The translations under genes and the position numbers were made by a program. Source: Epilithonimonas zeae (GTDB taxonomy: Bacteria; Bacteroidota; Bacteroidia; Flavobacteriales; Weeksellaceae). From it: a stretch of 64,000 nucleotides of DNA. Shown here in pieces: positions 36,621 through 44,167 of this stretch. Below the pieces are notes generated by a model. That model ran no database searches. It worked only from the letters and a program-made list of their open reading frames with translations, and was not told the origin of the DNA. Numbering within the stretch: position 1 is the stretch's first letter; each line of letters opens with the position of its first letter. Location: assembly GCF_900141765.1 (NCBI RefSeq), contig NZ_FSRK01000001.1, forward strand, positions 2,046,001-2,110,000, read 5' to 3'.

Positions 36621-36835
36621 ACTGCATTTGCACCTGGTGAGGTTTCTGACTTTTCTATGCGGATTCACCATTCAGGCAGGCACAATGAAAACTGCAATCA
36701 ATTCCTTGAAAACAATAAGAAAGACAATTGAAGAAAGCTTGAAATATTTTTGCGGAGGGTCTGGGATCTCTGATTCCGGATACCCAAAAAGATTTTTTTC
36801 AGCAGTGACAACGGAATAGATTTGCTATAGAAAAT
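36611..36835 (+). repeat. Dispersed direct repeat, copy 2
   Basis: The second copy has the same ends as copy 1 (ATTTCAATGAACTGC... to ...TTTGCTATAGAAAAT) and begins in the last codons of the peptidase gene. Here the conserved inner frame has an ATG (MKTAINSLKTI..., ending AVTTE) and would code about 45 residues; copies 1 and 3 lack this start. It separates the peptidase cassette from the RHS locus. Confidence 0.8.
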
Positions 36836-37198
36836 CGCATACCCTCACGGGCATCAAGAGTAATTGAAATGAAATCCTGCTTTAACAGTTATTAAAGTAA
36901 AATGAAAATTGATGAGGCCATTCACAACACATAGCGGCAATAAGATTTCTACGATTTAGGTTTAAGTATTTTAAGGAAAATGAATTTTTACAGCTAAGAA
37001 ATAACAATTTGGATCTGGACAGATTAAACAACTTCTTTTCTGTCAATCTGATCTTTGAATATGTTTAATTGGATAATAATATACTTTAAGATAACAGAAA
37101 TATTGAATTTTGTCATTTAGAATTTTGTTTTTTGATTTGGTACAATGAAAAATATAGTTGCCAAAAACAATTATCTTTGCAGCACTAATAACATCTCT
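36836..37198. other. Gene-free stretch before the chimeric XRE gene
   Basis: No gene seen. TATCTTTG at 37173-37180 matches the Bacteroidota -7 box TAnnTTTG and lies 19 bp before the ATG at 37199, which places the start of the next gene there rather than at the upstream ATG 37145. The rest is AT-rich without evident repeats. Confidence 0.45.
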
Positions 37199-37549
37199 AT
37201 GGTTAGAACACTATCTCTTTCATTCTTTTTCATTGTCAGCTTATCTAATTTGTTCTTTGCACAATCCAACAAATTTTTGCTGGACACTGAACTCAACACC
37301 TTTGAATTACCGGCTGGAAAAAATTATACCTCTGGTATTCCGCGTGCGGATGCACTTAAAAATATTGCGGATGCTTTGGGGATTTCAAGCGATGCTTTAC
37401 TGAATGATGAAACAGTATCTATTAAAGACAAAGAACTTCTCAAAAAGTTCGAGGTAATACAGGAAATGAACGAAGAGGACAGGGCGATGATAACAAGATT
37501 CCTAGACCTAACAATACGAGATTATAAAGCGAAAAAAGCTTACTCATAA
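37199..37549 (+). CDS. Chimera: signal-peptide-like start joined to an XRE regulator C-terminus
   Basis: From ATG 37199 the protein is about 116 residues. The first ~22 read as a signal peptide ('LSLSFFFIVSLSNLFFAQ'). From about residue 45 the sequence is that of an XRE/HTH regulator after the recognition helix: 'IPRADALKNIADALGISSDA', then 'IKDKELLKKF' and a C-terminal helix ending 'YKAKKAYS'. The HTH itself is missing. So a repressor gene seems to have lost its DNA-binding half and gained an exported N-terminus, perhaps by deletion. An exported product of this kind would be very unusual, and it may be non-functional. The gene is followed by a strong palindromic terminator. Confidence 0.55.
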   Translation: MVRTLSLSFFFIVSLSNLFFAQSNKFLLDTELNTFELPAGKNYTSGIPRADALKNIADALGISSDALLNDETVSIKDKELLKKFEVIQEMNEEDRAMITRFLDLTIRDYKAKKAYS

Positions 37550-37556
37550 AACAACA

Positions 37557-37584
37557 AAAATCCAACTCAATTGAGTTGGATTTT
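37557..37584. terminator. Bidirectional terminator, perfect 28-bp palindrome
   Basis: AAAATCCAACTCAA joined directly to its reverse complement TTGAGTTGGATTTT gives a fully paired 14-bp stem with A/T ends that serve as U-tracts on both strands. It sits between the convergent genes ending at 37549 (+) and 37595 (-). Confidence 0.85.
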
Positions 37585-37594
37585 ATGGTTTAAA

Positions 37595-37873
37595 TTATTT
37601 AGAAAGTTCTTTAATCTTAGCTATAACCCCGTAAAAATCTACATCTTTTTCAGGTTCTATTATTTCGCCTGTGTCAAAATTTTCAATAATTACATTGTAA
37701 TTTTTTGTATCAAAATAGTTATATGAAGATATATAAAGTAACTTTTCATCAAATCGCAATCCTATTGCTGTAATATCGGAATCCCAAAAATCTACTACCT
37801 CAAGCCCCGTTATATTTTCAGTTTCTAAAGTCTTTATCAAACGAATTATTTCTGAACTTTTATTATCTATCAT
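37595..37873 (-). CDS. Putative immunity protein for the adjacent RHS tip
   Basis: This 92-residue acidic, strand-rich cytoplasmic protein contains 'AIGLRFDEKLLYISSYNYF' at about residues 36-54 and no signal peptide. It overlaps the stop of the upstream RHS tip gene at 37873, so the two are translationally linked, which is the standard arrangement of a toxin and its immunity gene. The small size and acidic composition fit an immunity role. I recognise no specific family; the assignment is by position. Confidence 0.6.
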   Translation of the reverse strand: MIDNKSSEIIRLIKTLETENITGLEVVDFWDSDITAIGLRFDEKLLYISSYNYFDTKNYNVIIENFDTGEIIEPEKDVDFYGVIAKIKELSK

Positions 37874-38694
37874 TATTTCAAAAATCTACTATCTGTTAAT
37901 AATTTACGTACAGTTGTATTACCACTTTGCAATGCTTCTTTTACCGTACTATTTAAATGTTCTGCTGGAAAAACTGATTTTATACTCCCTTGTCTATGTG
38001 TTAATATAAATTCTTGTACCGTTTTATCTGCGTTTTCTAATATGCTCATTGTAGTAGGACTATTTATGTTTAATTTAAGAGCCTTAGCTAGTTTCATAAA
38101 TTTGCCTCCAAAATTTCCCATTCTAGCAACATTACCCATATTACCTTTTCTCATATTTACAAGTAAAATAGCTGTTGCAACTACCATTTCTGCAGTATCC
38201 TCACTTTCTCCAATAGATTCAATTCCATTTTTAAAATCTCCTGGAACATCCTTCATCGCAGCCCACATTTTTTTAAATTCACATCCAATATCATTATGTC
38301 CACATTTACCATATCTTGCATTCAATGCTGCATTTTCTTCAGGAGTATTAGGAACTATAGGAGCAATTAACCTTAGTGTTTTATCTATTGACGATAATGT
38401 TTTATTAATATCAATACTAGAAATTATTTCAACAGCTTTAGATTTTACGGCTCTGTATTTAGTGATAACAACTTCTTCTATTTCAGTCACTCCAGACTTT
38501 TTCGGGTCATCTCCACCTCCAAAGCCTTCACCAATCATTCCTGTTGGGTCATTAAAGAAAATAGGATTATTATAAGCATAGGAATAAGGACTATAAGGAA
38601 ATTGTAGTTCACTTAAATCATCTATTACACCCCATCTCCCAATATCCGCCATATACATTCTCGCACCATAATCATACATCCCGGTCTCCTGCAA
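37873..38694 (-). CDS. Orphan RHS tip with C-terminal toxin domain
   Basis: The frame lacks a normal start: it uses TTG at 38694, while RHS sequence continues upstream in frame to about 38725 before a TAA. Residues 1-50 are the end of an RHS core ('[16 protein letters not shown]', '[15 protein letters not shown]'). Residues ~70-210 are a linker with '[14 protein letters not shown]' and a hydrophobic patch. The last ~65 residues ('[20 protein letters not shown]', then '[10 protein letters not shown]') look like a compact toxin, possibly an RNase of the BECR type. It has no N-terminal RHS barrel, so it needs recombination onto the full-length RHS gene to be displayed. Confidence 0.65.
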   Translation of the reverse strand: MQETGMYDYGARMYMADIGRWGVIDDLSELQFPYSPYSYAYNNPIFFNDPTGMIGEGFGGGDDPKKSGVTEIEEVVITKYRAVKSKAVEIISSIDINKTLSSIDKTLRLIAPIVPNTPEENAALNARYGKCGHNDIGCEFKKMWAAMKDVPGDFKNGIESIGESEDTAEMVVATAILLVNMRKGNMGNVARMGNFGGKFMKLAKALKLNINSPTTMSILENADKTVQEFILTHRQGSIKSVFPAEHLNSTVKEALQSGNTTVRKLLTDSRFLK

Positions 38695-38743
38695 CTCCTT
38701 GCCGTTGTACTTGTAGTTTTTGTATGTCGTAATAAGACATTAC

Positions 38744-39247
38744 CTACTTACCTTTCATTTTCCATTTTTTTTCTTCACAAGAGTATTCATAAATTGTCGT
38801 TGACCCTCCAACATTTGTAAATTGATAGTTTTTATTTTCGTAGTTTATTATAAAATCTATAATTTTAATAATTATCCTATTTCCCTCCAATATCTGAATA
38901 ACTTTCCAAGCATTTATTCCTTTTTTTAAGAGGTTTATATTTTTTTTGTTATAAATATCAATTTCTTTAAATGTTATTTTAGAAGTATTATTTACTCTAA
39001 GATTTTTGTTATTCTCATCAAGTAAATATAAATTATTGATTTTATTAGAAAGCTGTTTTGAATATGTTTTCCAGTTTTCAGTCTGAATATCTTTACTCAA
39101 CTCTTTGTTATAAAAATCAAAAAAATCATTAGCATTATTTACTATTACTAAATCTCTTAAAATTTTATATTCATCTTCTAAAATTTGAGCCTTAAATATT
39201 GAAGAACAAAATAGAAAGCATATAATTAAAAATATTATTTTTTTCAT
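38744..39247 (-). CDS. Exported putative immunity protein of the JAB-type RHS tip
   Basis: This 167-residue protein has a signal peptide ('IIFLIICFLFCSSIFKAQ', about 4-21). The mature part is strand-rich with a terminal lysine-rich stretch. It begins 1 bp after the stop of the JAB-type RHS tip gene, the tightest possible immunity spacing. Being exported, it would act in the periplasm, which suggests that the matching toxin acts there too. No family recognised. Confidence 0.6.
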   Translation of the reverse strand: MKKIIFLIICFLFCSSIFKAQILEDEYKILRDLVIVNNANDFFDFYNKELSKDIQTENWKTYSKQLSNKINNLYLLDENNKNLRVNNTSKITFKEIDIYNKKNINLLKKGINAWKVIQILEGNRIIIKIIDFIINYENKNYQFTNVGGSTTIYEYSCEEKKWKMKGK

Positions 39248-39248
39248 T

Positions 39249-40283
39249 TTATCTTGTTTTAGGGGTAACGAAATATCTTTGAGGAACTGTTGCCATTACT
39301 CCAGTATTATTGTAAATATATACCGTTCCATTTGATCTAGAAAAAACATAATTAGTCGCTGTTCCACTATTTTGAATATCTCCTCCCACATTAGATGGCG
39401 CATTTCCCCAACTACTCGTCGTAGTTGTTCCCCCTAAAGTTGTAGAAGATCCGAAATTATTATTACCTCCTGCCGTTGATTCTGTTTTACTTCCACTAGG
39501 ATGCGAATGAAATTTAGATTGATTCCCATATGTAGTAATAGAAATATTAGCATTTGGATCAGTTGCAGGGTCTCGTACAGGTCCTGCTGGAGATTCTACA
39601 ACAGTTCCATCATTTTTAATACGACCTCCATACTCTCTATTATTTGCATCCGAAGTTCCTCCTCTTCCATCGTCTTGATTAACAATATCTACCATTCCTT
39701 GGCGAGTATCTGCACTTCCAGCAATTTCAACGCTATTATTGTATGCTATACCATTAGATGCAAAAGCAGAAGTATTTCCTGAATTACTTGTAATAAAACT
39801 TTCTGTAGCTCTTCTATCACTATTTGAAATGCCTGCTGAAGGAGCACCAGAGTCAAAACTTGATTTTGTTGTTTTTACAACATAAACCTTACCATCGTTT
39901 ATTCCATCATTGCCAAGATATTCTCCCTTCTCATTTATAAAATCCCCTTCTAATCTTCCATCAGAATCAATAAACCTAATAGGATTATCATAAGCATATC
40001 GATAAGGGCTCCATCTTCTATCCATTTCCGTCAATGGGTCAACATTGAACCAACGCCCTACGTCAGCCATATACATCCTTGCGCCATAATCATACATACC
40101 AGTTTCTTGCAGCTCCTTACCGTTGTACTTGTAATTCCTGTACGTGGCACTCGGGTTGAAAACCGAAGACACACTGCCAACAGGATTGATAAAGTTCAAC
40201 CCAAACGGATAGTAGTCGTTCCTGTCCTCCATAAACAGATCATTGTTGGCATCCCTCCCAAAATTCTGTCGGGTATTGCCCAA
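39249..40283 (-). CDS. Orphan RHS tip with JAB-type metalloprotease-like toxin
   Basis: This 344-residue protein starts inside an RHS core ('[20 protein letters not shown]' at about 48-67, 'YAYDNPIRFIDSDG' at about 96-109). The toxin-like part has 'EYGGRIKNDGTVVESPAGP' at about 217-235 and a 'KFHSHPSGSK' motif with H259 and H261, the JAB/JAMM metal pair. This resembles JAB-like toxin 1 of Bacteroidota. A Gly/Ser/Thr-rich tail and a strand-rich end follow. The start codon is not a genuine gene start: frame-broken RHS DNA continues upstream to about 40600. Confidence 0.75.
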   Translation of the reverse strand: MGNTRQNFGRDANNDLFMEDRNDYYPFGLNFINPVGSVSSVFNPSATYRNYKYNGKELQETGMYDYGARMYMADVGRWFNVDPLTEMDRRWSPYRYAYDNPIRFIDSDGRLEGDFINEKGEYLGNDGINDGKVYVVKTTKSSFDSGAPSAGISNSDRRATESFITSNSGNTSAFASNGIAYNNSVEIAGSADTRQGMVDIVNQDDGRGGTSDANNREYGGRIKNDGTVVESPAGPVRDPATDPNANISITTYGNQSKFHSHPSGSKTESTAGGNNNFGSSTTLGGTTTTSSWGNAPSNVGGDIQNSGTATNYVFSRSNGTVYIYNNTGVMATVPQRYFVTPKTR

Positions 40284-40440
40284 ATGATCCTTGTACTGGT
40301 AAATATACCTAAATTATCCAAAATCATAAAACCCTTCCGCCGTGGCAAAAAAGTTGGGCTTTGTTTCAACCATCTCAATGGATCCACTTGGATCCACAAT
40401 TACCTTATCCTCCAATTCAAACGACTCTCTCTGTCCTGCC
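40061..40440 (-). repeat. RHS core duplication, copy B
   Basis: This segment repeats 45033-45420 of the full-length RHS gene with few differences, covering the end of the core and the [13 protein letters not shown] junction. Shorter partial copies of the junction lie near 38640-38725, 40790-40860 and 42070-42165. These are the homologous stretches through which one RHS tip can replace another. Copy B carries a stop and indels in its upper part, so it is not translated throughout. Confidence 0.75.
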
Positions 40441-40600
40441 GCTGACATCTCTTCTGCTGCAGGCTTTTCTCGTAGGGCAATCTCAATATCCTGATTATAG
40501 GGTGTAGTATAAACAAAGCCATCCAGATATCAGGTTTCAATATTCTGACTGTTGACCTCAAAACTTCTTGTGAACACCATCTGCACGGTAAGTGTATATT
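40284..40600 (-). pseudogene. Decayed upper part of the JAB-type RHS tip
   Basis: Translated in the frame of the full-length RHS copy, this stretch reads like its core ('YLDGFVYTTPY', 'EEMSAAGQRESFEL', 'ETKPNFFATAEGFYDF'). It is broken by TGA in place of TGG (the tryptophan before YLDG) and by small indels near 40310. Above about 40600 no RHS similarity is visible. It shows that this tip was once part of a longer RHS gene and has since lost its N-terminal part. Confidence 0.7.
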
Positions 40601-40730
40601 ATAATTTTATCATATCACTAACTCTAGTACATCTATAATGACTCTCAATCATTTGCAATCTGTTTTTTCTCCAAAAATAAATGACAGTAGGTTTATCCTA
40701 CTCTCATTTTTAAATTTATAAATTATTATT

Positions 40731-40928
40731 TTAATTGATTATCAGTAATTTAATATTAAAAACCATATCCGTCACTAACTTTGGAACATTACCCATATAC
40801 ATCCTTGCTCCGTAATCATACATTCTTGTCTCCTGCAGTTCTTTCCCGTTGTACTTGTAAGGTATCGCCATCGGGTCATATAAAGAGACCTGCCCAAAAG
40901 GTTTAAAAATTAGTAGACAAGACTTCAT
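40731..40928 (-). pseudogene. Short RHS junction remnant
   Basis: The 65-codon frame contains '[20 protein letters not shown]' in its middle and then unrelated sequence ending 'NIKLLIIN'. Upstream it reads 'PFGQVSLYDP', another RHS core piece. It has no toxin domain and overlaps the 3' end of the 123-residue gene by 26 bp. This is a deletion product of a former RHS tip, perhaps left when the toxin part was lost or replaced. Confidence 0.6.
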
Positions 40929-41274
40929 CTACATTGGATTCATAATCTAAAGTGTCTATCTTCCAATTATTCTTTATTATAAGTTTTAATGCTCCTTTCG
41001 CTTTTATAATAGAATCTCCAATTTGAATTTTCTCATTCCAACCTGTATGTGTGGGTAAACTGTCATTTCCATATATAATATATGTTGCTCCGTGATTAGA
41101 ATAATCTATTGATTTTCTCTGAATAATAGATCTTATCGTTTTGCTTCTAACTTTTTTAAATAGTAAATCATTTTCATCATTAGATGGAAACAAATGAAAA
41201 TAGATTTGAATAGATGCAAAAATCAATACAGTTACTAGAATACCAAAATAAAATATTTTTTTAGAATTTTCCAT
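40903..41274 (-). CDS. Membrane-anchored putative immunity protein
   Basis: This 123-residue protein has one N-terminal membrane helix ('IFYFGILVTVLIFASIQIYF', about residues 7-26) and a ~95-residue polar domain facing the periplasm. It overlaps the stop of the RHS tip gene at 41274 by one base, indicating coupling. A membrane-anchored periplasmic immunity protein would fit a toxin that acts on the envelope. No family recognised; the role is inferred from position. Confidence 0.6.
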   Translation of the reverse strand: MENSKKIFYFGILVTVLIFASIQIYFHLFPSNDENDLLFKKVRSKTIRSIIQRKSIDYSNHGATYIIYGNDSLPTHTGWNEKIQIGDSIIKAKGALKLIIKNNWKIDTLDYESNVDEVLSTNF

Positions 41275-42110
41275 TATCTCCCAATTAAAGTAGTTTTAGA
41301 TCTTGTCCACATAGCTCCGGCTTCAACTCCAATACCATAACCTCCTCCTTTTGTTGTATATCCATTAACGTTCTGACCCCATTTATTGTAGTTGAAATTT
41401 TGTGAACGGGTTAAATTACGTTCATTAGTAGATCCACCATAAGATCCTGAAACTGGACCAACGCCTAAATTATATGAATTCCCATAACCTTCATAATCAC
41501 TTACGTGAAAATTCCTATCAGGATTAGTTGCTGTTATTGGAATAAAATCAAGACTTAGGCCTGCTCCTAGACCTAGATTACCCCCGATTGAATAATAAAA
41601 AGAAGAATCTCCGTATGAATCTTTAACAAATCCAAATGCTAAATTTAATCCGCCTCCAAAAGCCCAATTTAAAGAAACTTGCGAAGCCATACCACTTATA
41701 GGCGTTTCTAATGCATTAACTTCAATTCCACTAATGTTAGAACTGCCGTATGATGTACTTTTATCTGCTACTTGTGTTACAGAACCATTCTCGTTCAAAG
41801 TATGTGTAATGTTACCATCTACTTTTATTGTACCTGTTGCTCCCACACTATCAACATTTTCATAACCCGCCTCTTTTGCTTGAGCTACAGTTTTTACATT
41901 TGGATCATACGTCATAGTAGTTTGGCTAGTTTTAGGATCTATCGTTTTTATCCAGTCTGTACCTTGCCTTCCATCCGGATCAATAAATCTAAGTGGATTA
42001 TTGAACGCATAATTATAAGGGCTATGACGGGTCATCTTTTCCGCCAGCGGATCCACCACGCCCCATCTTCCGATATCCGCCATATACATCCTCGCTCCGT
42101 AATCATACAT
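41274..42110 (-). CDS. Orphan RHS tip with glycine-rich C-terminal domain
   Basis: This 278-residue tip opens inside the RHS core ('[20 protein letters not shown]', '[15 protein letters not shown]'). RHS sequence continues upstream in frame to about 42160, without an ATG. A linker follows with '[18 protein letters not shown]' and '...NENGSVTQV'; a related linker occurs in the full-length RHS protein. The last ~140 residues are glycine-, tyrosine- and serine-rich with alternating strands ('[12 protein letters not shown]', '[14 protein letters not shown]'), reminiscent of a beta-barrel or pore-like fold. No catalytic motif is visible. The partner is the membrane-anchored gene that overlaps its stop. 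Confidence 0.65.
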   Translation of the reverse strand: MYDYGARMYMADIGRWGVVDPLAEKMTRHSPYNYAFNNPLRFIDPDGRQGTDWIKTIDPKTSQTTMTYDPNVKTVAQAKEAGYENVDSVGATGTIKVDGNITHTLNENGSVTQVADKSTSYGSSNISGIEVNALETPISGMASQVSLNWAFGGGLNLAFGFVKDSYGDSSFYYSIGGNLGLGAGLSLDFIPITATNPDRNFHVSDYEGYGNSYNLGVGPVSGSYGGSTNERNLTRSQNFNYNKWGQNVNGYTTKGGGYGIGVEAGAMWTRSKTTLIGR

Positions 42111-42205
42111 TCCAGTCTCCTGAAGTTCCTTACCGTTATACTTGTAATTCTTATACTTCCAAAAAAATAGGTTATTAACTATACTAATATGATAACAAAA
42201 CCCTA

Positions 42206-42619
42206 TTAAATAGCGGATTTTCTAGTGTAATTAATGTTCAAAATATTCAATATTACTAGACTGACTAAAAATAATGTTGATGAATTTAAATATATATCAA
42301 CTTCGATAATGCCTTTGAATAAAATCATATTCTTAAGCCAAACACTTAATAAAAGTATTGAAGAATATAATACATATTTGAAGTTTCTAATAAAAATCGA
42401 AAGAATGAATATCATTATAGATAACACTATTTCCATATCTATAATGAAAAAATTATTTGGATAATTACTAATATCAAAACTTATAGATTCTGATTTAAAT
42501 ACATCTAAAATAAATTGATATAAAGGATATGCAGGGGAAAAATTATAAGCAATTTTAATATTTAAAAATCCTATCACTACCAGAAGCGCTATAATTATAA
42601 TTATATATTTCTTTTTCAT
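42206..42619 (-). CDS. Polytopic putative immunity protein of the lipase-type RHS tip
   Basis: This 137-residue protein is largely hydrophobic, with about four membrane helices: '[17 protein letters not shown]' near the start, '[20 protein letters not shown]' at about 57-76, '[13 protein letters not shown]' at about 82-94 and '[14 protein letters not shown]' at about 116-129. It begins 10 bp after the stop of the lipase-like RHS tip gene. An inner-membrane immunity protein is sensible against an enzyme that attacks membrane lipids. No family recognised. Confidence 0.6.
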   Translation of the reverse strand: MKKKYIIIIIALLVVIGFLNIKIAYNFSPAYPLYQFILDVFKSESISFDISNYPNNFFIIDMEIVLSIMIFILSIFIRNFKYVLYSSILLLSVWLKNMILFKGIIEVDIYLNSSTLFLVSLVILNILNINYTRKSAI

Positions 42620-42629
42620 ATTGATTTAT

Positions 42630-43586
42630 TTATGAACCTGATCCTGTTCCTTTATTCTCTTCGTTTCCTGTTCTGACATTAGGTTTAACCTGAAAATTAT
42701 TAAAATTTGCTTTTTTGAACCAATCGACTGGATTTACGCCTTGATTAGTTCTTTGTATCAATGGCTTTAAATATGGAGTTACAGAATCATCTATATTAAC
42801 GTGTGAAGTTCCTTTCAATTGACCTGAATATGATTTCTGGTCATTACTTGACCTTAATCCACCACCACCAGTAAACATATTATTTTCAGCACTTAAGTTA
42901 ATCATATTTTGAACATTACTTCCCAAAGTTACAGAATAAGGGTCAGAGCTGTATGCGGTTCCTCCTCCCGCATCTACAGAAACAGGCTCCATAGTGAAAA
43001 CTAAATTTATTGATTCTGATGTAGAATTGGCAGCATTTAAAATATCTTTCCCTCCTGCGCTATGTCCAATCATTATGACATTTCCATCAGGATTAACGCT
43101 TCTATAATTCGATATAGTTTCAACCATATGAGTAGAAGCTAATCCACTATCTGTTCCAGTATAAGCAGCTACAGCAATATTACTGCCTAGACTATTTTGA
43201 AGACTTGATAAAGCTCCATCTGTTTGAAGGCTTTTGGGTAAATTAGAATATAAAGTATTTGTTCCATCACCAACACCGTCTCCTGCTCTTCCATTAGCTC
43301 TTCCTAATCCAAGTACAACTAATGATGTTTGGTTTTTATTAAAGTTGCCTGCTGGTATAGCCTCAAGTCCTTCCAACTCTCTATGTGATACAACTTTATT
43401 TTCAGAGAAGTTATAATGCGACTGATATGCATATTTTTCAGAAAGCGGGTCTACATTAAAAAACCTTCCCACATCCGGCATATAATTCCTCCACTTAAAC
43501 GAGTAAAAACCAGTCTCTTGAAGCTCTTGTTCCTGGAATTTGTACTGATTGTTCCGGTAATCTATAATAGTCCTCTGCTGGAGCAA
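42630..43586 (-). CDS. Orphan RHS tip with lipase-like (GHSAG) toxin
   Basis: This 318-residue frame begins at a TTG. The N-terminal ~60 residues are a second type of RHS end ('YKFQEQELQETGFYSFKW', 'NYMPDVGRFFNVDPL'), different from the neighbouring tips. Residues ~85-290 form an alpha/beta-hydrolase-like domain: strand 'SLVVLGLG', a nucleophile elbow 'VIMIGHSAGGKD' with S176, and a late 'GTSHVNID' that may supply the histidine. A better start is ATG 43657, which overlaps the previous stop as ATGA, but the A7 run behind it (T7 on plus at 43648-43654) puts it out of frame; one more A would give an intact signal-peptide-like N-terminus. Confidence 0.72.
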   Translation of the reverse strand: MLQQRTIIDYRNNQYKFQEQELQETGFYSFKWRNYMPDVGRFFNVDPLSEKYAYQSHYNFSENKVVSHRELEGLEAIPAGNFNKNQTSLVVLGLGRANGRAGDGVGDGTNTLYSNLPKSLQTDGALSSLQNSLGSNIAVAAYTGTDSGLASTHMVETISNYRSVNPDGNVIMIGHSAGGKDILNAANSTSESINLVFTMEPVSVDAGGGTAYSSDPYSVTLGSNVQNMINLSAENNMFTGGGGLRSSNDQKSYSGQLKGTSHVNIDDSVTPYLKPLIQRTNQGVNPVDWFKKANFNNFQVKPNVRTGNEENKGTGSGS

Positions 43587-43653
43587 AATGTTAGGTTTGG
43601 ATTGTATAGATATGAGTGAGACTGTAGCAACAGCGGGGAATAGATTATTTTTT

Positions 43654-44166
43654 TCATTTTACCAATATTGGATTCTCATATTTTACATCCTTTATTATTT
43701 TCTTTTTTAATGTATCATAAATAGTTTCTTGCTGCAGATATTCTTTTTCTCCATCATTTACAAATTCTAAAATAGAATAAGCCGTTCCGCTTTTATTATA
43801 AAATATCCATCCTCCACGTCTTAAAAAAATTTTTTTATTCATAAAGTAATCTCCTTCTCCTTCACTCACAGTTTTCCCATTTTCAAAGTAAATTTTTGTG
43901 AAAAAATGATTTGGTTTTTTTAATAGATATGAAAACGAATGTACTTTTTTAGAAGGATAATATTGATAAACTTTATTGATTGTGCCATTCACATATATAA
44001 ACTCTGTTTCTAATTTTCCTGAATTATATGTTTTAGAGTTTGTAACAATCCCCTTAGAATATGTGATTTTTTGAACCAAATCTCCCTCTTTTTTTGTTTC
44101 TATATAATTCTCTTTCGTACAGGATAGAAGTGAAAGAAAACAAAAAAACGTAATTATTTTTTTCAT
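43654..44166 (-). CDS. Lipoprotein, putative immunity protein of the full-length RHS toxin
   Basis: This 170-residue protein has a lipoprotein signal 'ITFFCFLSLLSC' with the lipobox cysteine at about residue 16. The mature part contains MORN-like strands: 'KTYNSGKLETEFIYVNGTIN' at about residues 44-63 and 'KIYFENGKTVSEGEGDYFM' at about 91-109. It follows the full-length RHS gene by 1 bp, and its stop overlaps the ATG of the next tip (ATGA), so three genes are chained. A surface or periplasmic lipoprotein immunity factor is typical of RHS systems in this phylum. The role is inferred from position. Confidence 0.65.
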   Translation of the reverse strand: MKKIITFFCFLSLLSCTKENYIETKKEGDLVQKITYSKGIVTNSKTYNSGKLETEFIYVNGTINKVYQYYPSKKVHSFSYLLKKPNHFFTKIYFENGKTVSEGEGDYFMNKKIFLRRGGWIFYNKSGTAYSILEFVNDGEKEYLQQETIYDTLKKKIIKDVKYENPILVK

Positions 44167-44167
44167 A

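Noticed and set aside
36628-36819. 63-codon frame inside repeat copy 2 as a gene
   Set aside because: The start is not conserved in copies 1 and 3; kept only as an observation on the repeat.
42234-42464. 76-codon plus-strand frame opposite the 137-residue membrane protein
   Set aside because: Antisense shadow; the minus-strand frame has clear membrane helices and toxin-immunity spacing.
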